The notes beneath the pieces were generated by a model that saw only the letters and a program-made list of their open reading frames with translations, was not told where the DNA came from and did not search any database. Both the position numbers and the translations under genes were made by a program. From Symbiodinium natans (lineage: Eukaryota > Sar > Dinophyceae > Suessiales > Symbiodiniaceae): 64,000 bases of DNA. The DNA lies in the NCBI GenBank assembly GCA_905221605.1, contig CAJNDS010002417.1, forward strand, positions 1-64,000. Direction: 5' to 3'. Below, piece after piece: positions 47,501 through 54,300 of the stretch (position 1 is the stretch's first letter; the number at the start of each line of letters is the position of its first letter).

Positions 47501-49031
47501 ACGCAGCCTAACATTTTGCTAGTGAGCCCATGGCGCCTTCGAACAAGACATGTACAAACGAATAAAAACTAAGGAGGTGCGACCTCGGCTAACGTTGAGC
47601 GGGTCGTATCAAGGGTGAGTTTCACAAGGGCTTAGGGTTTAGGGTTTAGGGTTTAGGGTTTAATTTGAAAACGTCGTATCAATCCCAAACACAAAAAACC
47701 TTAAATCTAAAGGTAGCTACATGGGCCCTGAATATATTCCCGTACCTCCTTTACAGGGTTCTGATGTCTGGGTATAGGGGGTATATATCGTTCCTTGCCA
47801 CCCTCGTCCCTCGGGGGGTTTTCCGGGTTTCTGGGGGAAGATTGGCTCCGAGGCCTTAATAATACCCTCGTCCCTCGGGCGTGTCAGCTCTTTTCACCTC
47901 CCCCCCCCCTTCCACCCCCCCGTTCCAGCAAAGCTCAACCCTATAACCCATACCCTAAGCCTTTACCCTTAAACCCTTAAAACCCTTTCAAGCCCCACAC
48001 AAAACCCACAAAACCTTGAAAAGCTTAAGCCCTACAACTCTAGAACCTTAAACCCTTAAACCCTAAAACCCCGAAGCCCTAAACCCTAAATCACATCTCC
48101 CCCCCTCCCCCACTTCAACCACAGGGACCACAAGGCGCGGGGGGACTGGGCGACACCGCACCATATAAGGGGTCTCCGTTTAAGGGTCCATACTAAGGGA
48201 CCGTGTAACTACCCGAAGATTCAAGCAAATTCCTGTGAAACCTGCGAGAACCCAAAACCTCCCCCGAATAAAAGGAAACTGGCCTGACCAGCGCGCGTAG
48301 TCATTCATGTAAGGCGTGTCGACAAAGATGGCGACTGGATCGTCACATCGCAAGAAGTCCTGAGGTTTGAGGGTTTAGGGTTTCGGGCTACGATGGGCCT
48401 TTTGGGTTGCCTGGATTGTCACATCGGAGTCCTCACGAGGCAGGTCTGCTATCCCGTCAAAGTGCTTCCTAGCACTGTAGTGGGACTGGTTGTAGGACCT
48501 GTAGAAGTCCAAGGCGAAGCCGGAATGCTCATAGGCTTCGTCAACGAGCTTCCCTGCAACGACCAGCGCTTCCTCCCCTTCGTAACCGATGGAACCAAGA
48601 TCTTCCGGAGCCTTACCAGGATTCTGCTGCATGAACGTATCTGTGTCGGTACCTGCGGACCCAAGCCAGCAGTCAAGAGCCACGTGGCTGTCACTGATCT
48701 GCATGTCGTTGCAGGTGCTGTCCAGGCATCCGGACAATTTCAATACGACTTCCATGACAGTGAACGGCCTGTGCTCATCAAAGACAGCATGGTATCCAAG
48801 CGCCTCCTCCACCAGGATTTTGGCGATGGAGGAAAGGACCTCTGCTGCATTCCAGTCGAAAACTATGAACTTGATCGGGATCTCCCTGCCCACCGAATCA
48901 AGCACGTTCTGACGCTCCCCTTCGGGGATGGCATCAGGTAAGCAGAGCTCGGAACCAGAAATAACAAAAAGTAGAAGCGCCGCGCACCACTGCTTCAGAC
49001 TGGTGCGGGCACTGGCATGGCTGCGCAGCAT
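19541..49031 (-). CDS. Gene B: second copy of the composite receptor, whole locus, carrying an 11.8 kb insertion
   Basis: Read from 49031 to the stop at 19541. Exons: 49031-48432, 48359-48284, about 47413-47321, 46948-46528, 46425-46334, 44704-44470, 44358-44241, 44053-43977, 43578-43541, 31120-31054, 30734-30674, 30507-30081, 29984-29414, 29225-29148, 28966-28844, 28706-28594, 28175-28092, 27858-27789, 27584-27517, 27334-27289, about 26942-26892, about 26815-26700, 24707-24651, 24291-24262, 22593-22458, 22333-22261, about 22160-22062, 21956-21901, 21020-20962, 20503-20480, 20277-20221, 20064-19997, 19775-19541. Same domain order as gene A. Two possible nonsense codons (end of exon 5, start of exon 3) raise the question of a pseudogene, though the rest of the frame is well kept. 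Confidence 0.72.
19776..19992 (-). mobile_element. Introner element, gene B tail (TSD GAGC), CTTGGTAGCCCAG termini
   Basis: 217 bases between GAGC duplications (19993-19996 and 19772-19775). Minus strand begins CTTGGTAGCCCAG and ends CTGGGCTACAAAG, a clear inverted terminal repeat. It contains internally repeated AAGGGCACC/GGTTACTTTA segments and a poly-G/T run. Genes A and C have no insertion here. Spliced GA...AG. Confidence 0.93.
20065..20216 (-). mobile_element. Introner element, gene B tail (TSD GAAA)
   Basis: 152 bases between GAAA duplications (20217-20220 and 20061-20064) at the same site as the gene A element 718-805; empty in gene C. It is longer than the gene A copy because a segment of about 50 bases (AAAAAAGGTTRRACTTTGTT) is tandemly doubled. 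Confidence 0.88.
20715..20893. repeat. Telomere-type tract with a switch from CCCTAAA to CCCTAGA
   Basis: About ten CCCTAAA units change at about 20833 to a run of CCCTAGA units, showing local homogenisation of a variant. Confidence 0.92.
20962..21956 (-). CDS. Gene B exons 25-26
   Basis: Exon 25 (21956-21901) encodes AYHAASRCCILPVLADEAW with a GC donor. Exon 26 (21020-20962) encodes EDYCMPTSSRAFNTLVEDL. The intron holds a TCGTGTCGTGT-type simple repeat (21600-21740) and a CTTGGTAGCCCAGTAACC element end (21228). Confidence 0.65.
22062..22593 (-). CDS. Gene B exons 22-24
   Basis: Exon 22 (22593-22458) contains LRHLMSPHCLHLFGVLPVVL and TQADTAVAWAVSACG. Exon 23 (22333-22261) contains SGQWQPIMLVMVCTQHLTC with a GC donor (GT in A and C). 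Exon 24 (about 22160-22062) contains NCLTSPDIMRWILEADIL. No family recognised. Confidence 0.65.
22620..24240. other. Gene B intron 21/22: repeats only
   Basis: It holds scattered CCCTAAA tracts (23286-23318, 23459-23560), a CTAGG...CCTAG transposon-like element (23590-23684), and a duplicated block near 23070-23280 that also appears at 53640-53915. No exon recognised. Confidence 0.6.
24262..24707 (-). CDS. Gene B exon 21, split 57 + 30 by an introner
   Basis: 24707-24651 (VTDQLAGVNRPTVLHPRDS) and 24291-24262 (DCRILVKQER). The total of 87 bases equals the unsplit exon of gene A. Confidence 0.75.
24292..24646 (-). mobile_element. Introner element, gene B exon 21 (TSD GACT)
   Basis: 355 bases between GACT duplications (24647-24650 and 24288-24291). 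Minus strand: GACTCA-GACT-CTTGGCTGCTGAGGG ... CCCTCAGCCCGGAGAG-GACT-GCCGG; the ends are inverted (GCTGAGGG/CCCTCAGC). Gene A reads GACTCAGACTGCCGG. A nested CTAGG...-type element sits inside (about 24402-24530). Confidence 0.93.
25100..25600. repeat. Gene B-specific tandem repeat (AAAATATTCTATCTGC and CTCTTAGAAGCG motifs)
   Basis: A TTCTATCTGC motif recurs near 25208, 25287, 25401, 25522 and 25583, with GGGACGCCACC and CCCTCTTAGA between. Gene C has no matching block at 55.85-55.95 kb. Open frames here are G/P-rich shadows. Confidence 0.75.
26700..26942 (-). CDS. Gene B exons 19-20
   Basis: Exon 19 (about 26942-26892) encodes LQKPLTFAALEEAA. Exon 20 (about 26815-26700) encodes YGVDAVKVRMQERLESL then VRRAALARLWKAI. 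The only AG before exon 20 lies inside a TTTAGGG unit, so a telomere-type repeat may supply the acceptor. The downstream end of exon 20 is uncertain. Confidence 0.58.
27289..27858 (-). CDS. Gene B exons 16-18 (end of TIR and linker)
   Basis: Exon 16 (27858-27789) VHTILVALPDFSPPADHF; exon 17 (27584-27517) EVGELAAYGFGLSDITDAL; exon 18 (27334-27289) RWLQEVKTFSCLDSP. Exon 18 is 46 bases in all three copies. Confidence 0.7.
28092..28706 (-). CDS. Gene B exons 14-15: TIR domain
   Basis: Exon 14 (28706-28594, 113 bases, GC donor) and exon 15 (28175-28092, 84 bases). They encode the G..VFLD.DDL and LLTRKWCLAEIVTARLW motifs. The conserved Glu after WC is present. Confidence 0.78.
28844..29984 (-). 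CDS. Gene B exon 13: membrane block, split in three by two introners
   Basis: Pieces 29984-29414 (571), 29225-29148 (78) and 28966-28844 (123) sum to 772 bases, exactly the unsplit gene A exon. They encode the same hydrophobic segments and the cytoplasmic start of the TIR. Confidence 0.9.
28967..29143 (-). mobile_element. Introner element, gene B exon 13, second site (TSD GCTT)
   Basis: 177 bases between GCTT duplications (29144-29147 and 28963-28966). Minus strand begins CTAGGACCCACAAGGG and ends ..TCAATCTAG. Because GCTT supplies the donor this is a GC...AG intron. Gene A is empty here; gene C is occupied. Confidence 0.92.
29226..29409 (-). mobile_element. Introner element, gene B exon 13, first site (TSD GTGT)
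   Basis: 184 bases between GTGT duplications (29410-29413 and 29222-29225). Minus strand begins CTTAGTAGGTGAATG and ends AGCAGCTAAG. It encloses about ten CCCTAAA units. Spliced GT...AG. Empty in gene A, filled in gene C. Confidence 0.93.
30081..30507 (-). CDS. Gene B exon 12, uninterrupted
   Basis: 427 bases from AAAG|GTGGCC. Encodes VACAQCLPGLHSTG, SECVPC and the first four or so hydrophobic segments with VWGYPFDM. This copy is the empty site for the gene A introner at 9727-9889. Confidence 0.88.
30674..31120 (-). CDS. Gene B exons 10-11 (Cys-rich)
   Basis: Exon 10 (31120-31054) ends SIFR at a GC donor. Exon 11 (30734-30674) encodes CYGNPERCPGGLPGTC. Exon 9 lies 12.4 kb upstream (43578-43541) because of the insertion. 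Confidence 0.75.
31685..31992. repeat. Three palindromic units (GGAACCAAGAACC) in tandem
   Basis: Each unit has an arm GGAACCAAGAACCAAGA and its complement TCTTGGTTCTTGGTTCC around an AGAGTCCTGAGCA or TGCTCAGGACTCT loop, so each can form a hairpin. Units begin near 31690, 31808 and 31930, separated by GCATTTAACTTAAATC spacers. A fourth copy lies at 41200-41275. Confidence 0.88.
32219..33272 (-). CDS. Unidentified reading frame of about 311 codons inside the insertion
   Basis: Minus-strand frame from about 33272, with a likely internal Met (MTAKNSHQHQPGSK). It has a basic N-terminal half (RPKVTHKLKLYHKATQAKK) and a hydrophobic centre (LADVVVVPLLARGF). The frame is long and telomere repeats are absent across it, which favours past coding. 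No family recognised. Two alternative frames (plus 32280-32852 and minus 32219-32797) are also open and are taken as shadows. Confidence 0.4.
33723..34790 (-). pseudogene. Degraded reading frames downstream of the kinase-like gene
   Basis: Minus-strand pieces read on from the kinase: about 34770-34480 (..VLFLEGRVLEEPSG.. then ..AEILDALDSAQIVTKS..), 34500-34201 (CLGRLRAEFTDNWMSDLSAF) and 34238-33723 (WRQFFGIVDRLAVEVREDV). An in-frame TAA separates NNKVH from VWHTKAKAE. I read this as the damaged C-terminal half of the same gene or a neighbouring one. No function assigned. Confidence 0.45.
34904..36206 (-). pseudogene. HMG-box-like plus protein kinase-like gene with two frameshifts
   Basis: Likely start MSNAPAAAGG near 36117. 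A basic, HMG-box-like stretch follows (RRGFAKFLAER ... KRLSAEWN, about 35990-35790), then a kinase domain: Gly loop SGGGYGVV (about 35670), VLKLY, HLDIKPGN (about 35325), LVDFGCCE (about 35268) and TEPYRAPE (about 35200). The Asp of the catalytic loop and the DFG are present. The domain cannot be read in one frame: the hinge region (PYLVLAYGGPSL) is in a third frame, with shifts near 35477 and 35388. It lacks introns, unlike the receptor genes, so a processed copy is possible. It lies inside the 11.8 kb insertion. Confidence 0.7.
36250..36415. repeat. Short degenerate tandem repeat upstream of the kinase-like gene
   Basis: Three partial units carry ATGATTGTYACGAAGARAAGTA-like and GATCACTTC..GCACCAGCCTC motifs, about 50-65 bases apart. 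Confidence 0.6.
37200..38318 (-). CDS. Unidentified multi-exon gene inside the insertion
   Basis: An exon starting after TTTCACAG near 38303 (MGFTQLFDNLSRVPALVFLQ). A TGA at about 38118 is bypassed if CACT|GTGCTTGAG...CCTTGAG is a short intron. A long frame to 37464 follows (SLLAVPKLIVLRVVARNF, DLQGLVVTEGNSKFDIDILE, LMESPLYMYFDDLTACVLL). A further exon, 37394-37200, ends in a coiled-coil-like EADIAMAEKRLEEQKAEL. No family recognised. Telomere-type repeats are absent across it, consistent with coding. Confidence 0.45.
39145..39700. repeat. Duplicated block of about 128 bases
   Basis: GGGGCCGGCCTCAATGCAC is found at 39308 and 39436, each followed by AAACCAGGGTTT..., GAGACTGTGGGGTTA and a GGCCATTCCCGGYCGAYTGCC-like segment; a third partial unit ends near 39685. 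GGGGCTT repeats lie at 39553-39592. Confidence 0.8.
39720..41190. other. Non-coding part of the insertion
   Basis: Holds diffuse CCCTAAA relics, a CA/CT microsatellite (40445-40470) and unique sequence. I saw no gene. Confidence 0.5.
41198..41280. repeat. Fourth copy of the GGAACCAAGAACC palindrome
   Basis: Arms CCCCAGGAACCAAGAACC and GGTTCTTGGTTCCTGGGG around AGTTCTGAGCATC, followed by TCTGCCCGCATTTAAC as in the 31.7-32.0 kb copies. Confidence 0.88.
41770..42700. repeat. Tandem repeat with about 300-base units
   Basis: CTATAGGGCCCAAAAA recurs at about 41813, 42127 and 42420 (spacing about 314 and 293). It is followed in order by GCTCAAAGGTT, GCTGAAGGT.TWCATRCCCAG, ACCGTCACGG.GTTAGCCCT and TAGGAGTAGAACC. 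About three units. The sequence looks built from modified telomere-like words (TTTAGGCTTAAGG). Confidence 0.85.
43541..44704 (-). CDS. Gene B exons 6-9: Cys-rich repeats
   Basis: Exon 6 (44704-44470, 235), exon 7 (44358-44241, 118, GT donor), exon 8 (44053-43977, 77), exon 9 (43578-43541). Encodes CPPGMFSTP, CQQCDAGTHQNQ, FCMNCAAGKFSETPG, FCHCRPNFYLDTSAG and MECTEGANCDWI. Lengths match gene A exactly. Confidence 0.88.
44820..45700. repeat. Long degenerate AACCCTAAAA/CCCTACAAT tract in intron 5/6 of gene B
   Basis: Nearly 900 bases of variant units, mostly 8-10 bases, including about nine perfect AACCCTAAAA units (45429-45512). Gene A has a shorter version (12660-12900). Confidence 0.9.
46334..46948 (-). 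CDS. Gene B exons 4-5: C-terminal half of the solute-binding domain
   Basis: Exon 4 (46948-46528, 421) and exon 5 (46425-46334, 92) match gene A closely (AYCPDGYFWIAP, WGWMVDAYMAWSTAYGIPT, ACQWVLANRD). The last codon of exon 5 is TAG where gene A has TGG (Trp). Since GT follows at once in both copies, this would be a nonsense codon unless splicing differs. Confidence 0.8.
47321..48359 (-). CDS. Gene B exons 2-3: middle of the solute-binding domain
   Basis: Exon 2 (48359-48284, 76) encodes VAIFVDTPYMNDYARWS. Exon 3 (about 47413-47321) encodes FERHWEGDTDGLLAVEGGYH. With the acceptor used in gene A, exon 3 would start GGG-TAG; a nearer GTAG|TTT acceptor would remove the stop and keep frame. Confidence 0.7.
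48432..49031 (-). CDS. Gene B exon 1: signal peptide and first lobe of the solute-binding domain, unsplit
   Basis: 600 bases from the ATG at 49031 to CTCGTGAG|GA. Signal peptide core WCAALLLFVISGS, then IPIKFIVFDWNAAEVLSS, VEEALGYHAVF, DSHVALDCWLGS, and FALDFYRSYNQSHY. This is the empty site for the gene A GATC introner. Confidence 0.88.
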
Positions 49032-49051
49032 GGCTTTCTTAACACCTCCTT

Positions 49052-49199
49052 ATCTTGGAGGTTCAGGGCAGTTAGTAACCAATTAGAAGTGATAGTTATA
49101 TCCCACAACAAAAGCCACTTAAGTACCCTAATTAGGGTTATAATTGAGCTATAAGTACAGTCACAATTGGGTTACAGAGTACCATGAACCTCCGAGTAT
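49052..49199. mobile_element. Hairpin element directly upstream of gene B
   Basis: Ends CTTGGAGGTTCA (49054) and TGAACCTCCGAG (to 49197) are inverted; inner arms TTAGTAACCAATT and AATTGGGTTAC also pair. It begins 21 bases upstream of the gene B start codon. The matching place upstream of gene A (18495-18530) lacks it. It could be a 5' UTR introner, since AAG precedes the leader, but the junctions are not clean. Confidence 0.75.
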
Positions 49200-50203
49200 G
49201 GGAAGAGGCACTTGCATACAATCGATGACCTTTAGATAGGCTGGGGGAGGGGGATTCTAAGTTTAAGGCGCTCGTTCTTTGTGTGTGTGCATGTTTTTTT
49301 ATTTTTTCTGAGCCTGCGGCAACCTACGGCAACGCTCTCAAACCCCATCGAAACCAACATCTATTGCACAGAGAAGAAAGAGAGCGAGACAGAGAGAGAG
49401 AGAGAGAGTGGGTCCTGCGGACCCTCGGACATCAAGCATGGGCGTTGCGCCTTGTCAAGGGGAAGGGAGGGAGGGCCCTGAAGAACTTGTGTGTTCTCCC
49501 GGTCCCTTAGCCCTGAGCACGGCTTCCACCTGGAATTGTTAAAAAGGTTTGGGGTTCAGGGTGGGTTTATAGGGTTTAGGGTTTAGGGTTTAGGGTTTAG
49601 GGTTCCTGGAAAGTAGTTAAGAGCCCTCAAAAGACTGTCAGGCTCGGGTTCAGGGCGTTTTAATCTCCAAAGGGCCCAGCGCCCAAGAATAGGGGTATGG
49701 GGTCTGCTTGGGTCTTTGGGATTAAGGTTAGATCATGGAGTCCAGGGTCTAGTTAAGAAACACAAGGACTATACCGACAATGCCATAAAAGTATGGTGTT
49801 TCCACGTGCTTGTGCTTTCTGATTGTGTTTTCTCTGTCTCTCCGTGTCTCTCTCTCTCTCTCTGTGTCTATGTGCGTGTGTGCGTTTTGTGTCTGAGCCT
49901 GCGGCAGCCTACAGCAATGCTGTCAAGCCCCCCATTGAAACAAAACCGACATGGCTCGAAACATGCCCATACTTCTCTTACAACCCATTGGAAACATGGT
50001 CAGTTCTCTAAATCATCTCCATTTTTCGGGATACCCTAAATACTAGGGGCTCCTTATAATCAGTCCCCCAAGAAGGACCACTATGATAGAGAAGTGACGA
50101 AAAAATTCCCGAAAGTAAACACCCGAAACCCGAAACCCTAAACCCTAAACCCTCAACTCTCAACCCTAAACCCTACTCCCAAAGGGACCTTTAAGATCAA
50201 CCC

Positions 50204-50251
<48 letters not shown>

Positions 50252-50826
50252 GAGAGGGAGGGAGGGAGAGAGAGAGAGAGAGCGAAAGAGAGAGAGAGAG
50301 AGAGATAGCGAGAGCGAGAAAGAGCCGCGCAGTGGAGAGGTGCTAAGTGTAGGGCTTGGGGCTTAGGGCTTAGGGTTTCGGAGCTTCGGGGTGCTCTACT
50401 AGACTTAGGGGTTTGAACCTCAAAACCCCCTAAACCCCAAATCAAAAAACCCTAAACCGATGAGTGCCCAGGAGAGGGTCCACGAGCCCTTTGTTTCGAG
50501 CACCCTGCATTTGCAGTCGTTTTAGAAGCAAGAAGGGGGAATTTTCTAGGAGCCGCCACATCTTGAGAGCCCGATACCCCTTCGCAATTGGGCCTGTTAT
50601 AATATGTGTATACATACATATATATATATATGTATGTGTATATATATATATACTTTTTTACTTATTTATGTGTTTTTTATACATATGTATATATATATAT
50701 ATACATATATATATATACACTTTTCAGGTCTGCTCTAAGACTCTAAGGCAGAACGCTCACTCAAGGAGGTGTGGGCCCCAAGAACATTTGTCAGACACAC
50801 ATTGCATGCCCTCCCCGCGGAGCCAG
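49200..50826. other. Intergenic spacer between gene C (3' end) and gene B (5' end)
   Basis: Longer version of the 18.5-19.5 kb spacer. It holds the conserved GCCTGCGGCAACC block (49312, and a variant copy at 49899), GA/CT microsatellites (49388-49410, 49848-49865, 50204-50325), a telomere-type run (49565-49605) and a TA microsatellite (50610-50720). Candidate promoter/5' UTR sequence would be in 49032-49500. Confidence 0.55.
50204..50325. repeat. GA microsatellite
   Basis: About 120 bases of (GA)n with occasional GCGA and GGGA. Confidence 0.95.
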
Positions 50827-51350
50827 TTAGGAAATCGCTACTTCCGTCAGCTCCTCTTGCATGGCTTCAAGCAGGTACTCGGGCACTGCGGTGCCGCTGC
50901 CTTCTTGCTTGACGCACTCTTCCTCAGGCTCGACTTCCAGTGGCTCAAGTGACTCCAGTGACTCGGCGCTCTTGGACGCGATGTCCTGCTGCTGCTCTAC
51001 CAACTCGGCCAAGCTGTGAGACCGCTGCGACGTAAACCACGACATGTCCATGAGAGAGCCCAAGTAGGCCGCATGCTCGGCTCGGAGCCGCATGGTCACT
51101 TGCTGGGCATTTGCCTCAAGGGCCTTTTCTGAAGAGGACCTGGGCAAGAAGTGCACAGCGATTTGCATGAAGATCGCCTTGAGGACCTGGGTTCTTCCCA
51201 AAATGGGGGGGGGTCCTCTTCGAAAAACAACAATGGCGAAGTATGGAAATCCCCAAATAGGCTCGAAACAACAAAAGAGTTTGGAGCCCGAAGCCCTAAC
51301 CCTAAACCCTAAGTATGAAAAGATACCATCCAGAGCCAAGCCACCTGTAC
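50827..51350 (-). CDS. Gene C C-terminal exons, unsplit form
   Basis: A small exon (51350-51327, VQVAWLWM), then one 360-base exon (51186-50827) with IFMQIAVHFLPRSSSEKALE, EHAAYLGSLMDMSWFTSQRS and an acidic end ..EELTEVAIS and stop. It is the ancestral-looking state for the three tail sites that carry introners in A and B. Confidence 0.88.
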
Positions 51351-54300
51351 CTAGGCTTTGAAGTGACAAAAGTTTGGAGTTTAGGGCTTATGGTTTCGGT
51401 TTGTAATTATAATTATAAAACACCAGGAACCCAGACAAACCTCAAGCAACTTAAAGGGGAGAGCAAGCCATAGGTACAAAAGTATACTACTCCCCAAAGG
51501 GTGCCAAAAAACCCTTACGAATATCAGGCATTTCTTGAAAATAGGAGCCATTGGTGCCTAAGAGAAAAATCTCCCCTAAACCCCCTTAAACCCCTAAACC
51601 CCCTAAAACCCCCTAAAACCCCTAAATCCCCCCGATTCTCGACTCCTCTAAGCCCTAAAGCCTAAAGCCTAAACTCTAAACCCCAAACCCAATAAACCCC
51701 ACGACAGCCTGTGGGTGCAAGTGCCAGGGTGCATACTTGGAAGCATTCTCGCAACTCAAGTCCTCGACGAGCGTGTTGAATGCCCGTGAGGATGTCGGCA
51801 TACAATAGTCTTCCTCGGTTGAACTAAGCCCTAAACCCTAAACCCTAAAACCTAAACCCTAAACCCAATTTACACCTAATCCCTAGGCCCTAAACCCACT
51901 TGAAACAAATCTTTCGGGGATTTGTTTAGGGCTCTCAGGGTGTCTAGGGCTCGGTTACGGGCACTTCTCTCCGGCTTTTGTTTGGGGGGGCTTAGGGTTT
52001 AGGGTTTAGGTGTTTATCTTGGTAGCCCAGTAACCATCTCATAATAAGGGTACCCTTGTTGGAGTTGGTTACTGTACTTTTTTTGCAGGGACCCTCTTTT
52101 GCCCTTTCGGCTACCAAAGTTATATCGACTAAGTAGCAGAAGGGTTCTCGTTTTGAGGCCTAAACCCTTTCAAACCCTAAACCCTAAACCCTAAACTCTA
52201 AACCCTAAACCCTAACCTCGTTGTTCTGGGGGTCAGGGAGTTGACGCCCAAGTGCCCGCAAGCGTTGGCAACTGCTGGCAATCCCAGATGTCTGCAAGGA
52301 TCCAAAAAGTAGAACCCCCAATTAGTACCCCATACTACTATTGGGTCATTGTCAGGAACCCTGAAGGGGATCTACTTGTTGGATCCTGCCAGGGGTCTGG
52401 GAAGCGTCCGCAAGCGTTCGCGAGTCCCCTCCATTCCGTCCTGACACCCACAACCCCCCCCCTGACCCCCAGCAGCCCGCTTCCCGGCCGCCCCCCCCCC
52501 TCCGTGTCATGCTTTTGTGACCCCGACCCCCCGACACCCCCGACCCCGACCTCGTGTCGTGTCTCCGTGTCGTGTCTTTGTGTCCTGTCCCCGTGTCGTG
52601 TCTTCACGTCGCATCTTTCTTGCCGAAGTTGGTGGCACGTGTCTGCATTCGGGTTCGTGGATCCTATCAGGTTCTCTATTGTTTAGGGATTCTTTTTGGG
52701 GTTCAGGAGGTCCTTTTGAACCCAAGCAGGGGAAAATCGAAAAGCATCCCTAAAACCCTAAACCCTAAGGCCCAAACTCAAGAGCCTGCCAAGCCTCGTC
52801 CGCGAGCACGGGCAAGATACGGCACCGGGATGCCGCGTGGTAGGCCTCTAGAGACCGTCTTGTCAAGGAACTTTGGGTTTCGGGCTTAGGGTTTAGGATG
52901 TAGAAAACCCTAAGCCCTAAACATTTATATGTTCTTGGTAGGGAATGCCGGCCTCCAGAATCCAACGCATGATGTCTGGAGAGGTCAGGCAGTTCCTTGG
53001 GAACCGGCATGGATAGCCGATGAAGGCGAGCAACAAAAAACACCATTCTGAGCATTCTTGGGGTTTAGGGTTCAAGGTTTAGGGTGTCATGTTTCGTATG
53101 TGCTATGAAGATGACTGATGCCACAAAAAGGTAATACAGGTCAGGCGCTGCGTGCAAACCATGACTAGCATTATCGGCTGCCATTGGCCCGAAGCCCTTG
53201 GCGTGGTGACCTCGGCCACAACACAGCCTTCAACGAAGGGCACACATGCCCGACAAGGAAACAGCTCTAGAAACTGGCGGGAAGTCGGGTTTAGGGTTTA
53301 GGGTTGGCATCTCCATCAAACCGCATGCTGAAAGGGCCCATGCGACTGCAGTATCTGCCTGCGTCAATACCACCGGAAGAACGCCGAACAAATGCAGGCA
53401 ATGTGGAGACATCAGGTGGCGCAGAGTGTGTGCTGTAGCAAGGGCCTCCACGTCATCCTCACGATCGCAACTTAAAACGGCATCGGGTGTAGGATCTATC
53501 AGTCCAAGGCTCCATATACTTTGCACACCTGGGGGTTGTTGAGCAAGATGCCCTAGGGGTGCCCAAGATACACGGGCACATTCTCTCATAGGTGGCCGAA
53601 GGAGGTGGCTGAGTTGGATATGTAGTTTCAGGTGCACTTCATGGCAGCTTAGGGTTTCAAGTCTGGTAGGGCGAGGGTGGGGGAGCCTTGGAGGTCCGGC
53701 CAGGCGCCAGGGCCTAGGGGTACATACATGGGCCTCCCTAAACCCTAAACCTTAACCCCTAAACCCTAAACCCTAAACCCAGAACCCTAAGTATATACTG
53801 CATAGGTACATGGGCCCTGATGCCTCGGTAGACATGAACTTCCCAGACAGATCCTTCGAAACGCACGATGCAGAGTGATGACGAGGCTTCAGGGAAGCTG
53901 GGCAGTCCCGGAACCCGAAACCCGAAACCGGAAACCCTAAACCAAAACCCCTAAACCAAAAACCCTAAATCTCTCTATCATATGATAGTGTAAACTTTCA
54001 TGACTTCGTGGTTCAAGGCCAAAAATTCGTTGTTCAAGGCCAAAAACTCGTGGTTCAAGGAAAGTCGTCGTTTTTGGCCTTGAACCACGGATGTTGGCCT
54101 TGAACCACGAATGTTTGGCCCAAATCGTTCGTGGCTCAAGGCCAAAAAATTGTGGTTCAAGGCCAAAAACTCGCGGTTCAAGGCCAAAAATCGTGGTTCA
54201 AGGCCAAGAATTCGTGGTTCAAGGCCAAAAACCCCTCGTGGGCCAAAAACTCGTGGCTCAAGGCCAAAAATTCGTGATTCAAGGCAAGGGCCTGGGTTCA

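Noticed and set aside
53990-54285. CRISPR-like regular repeats
   Set aside because: Units abut without unique spacers, include inverted units, and the context is eukaryotic; an ordinary minisatellite.
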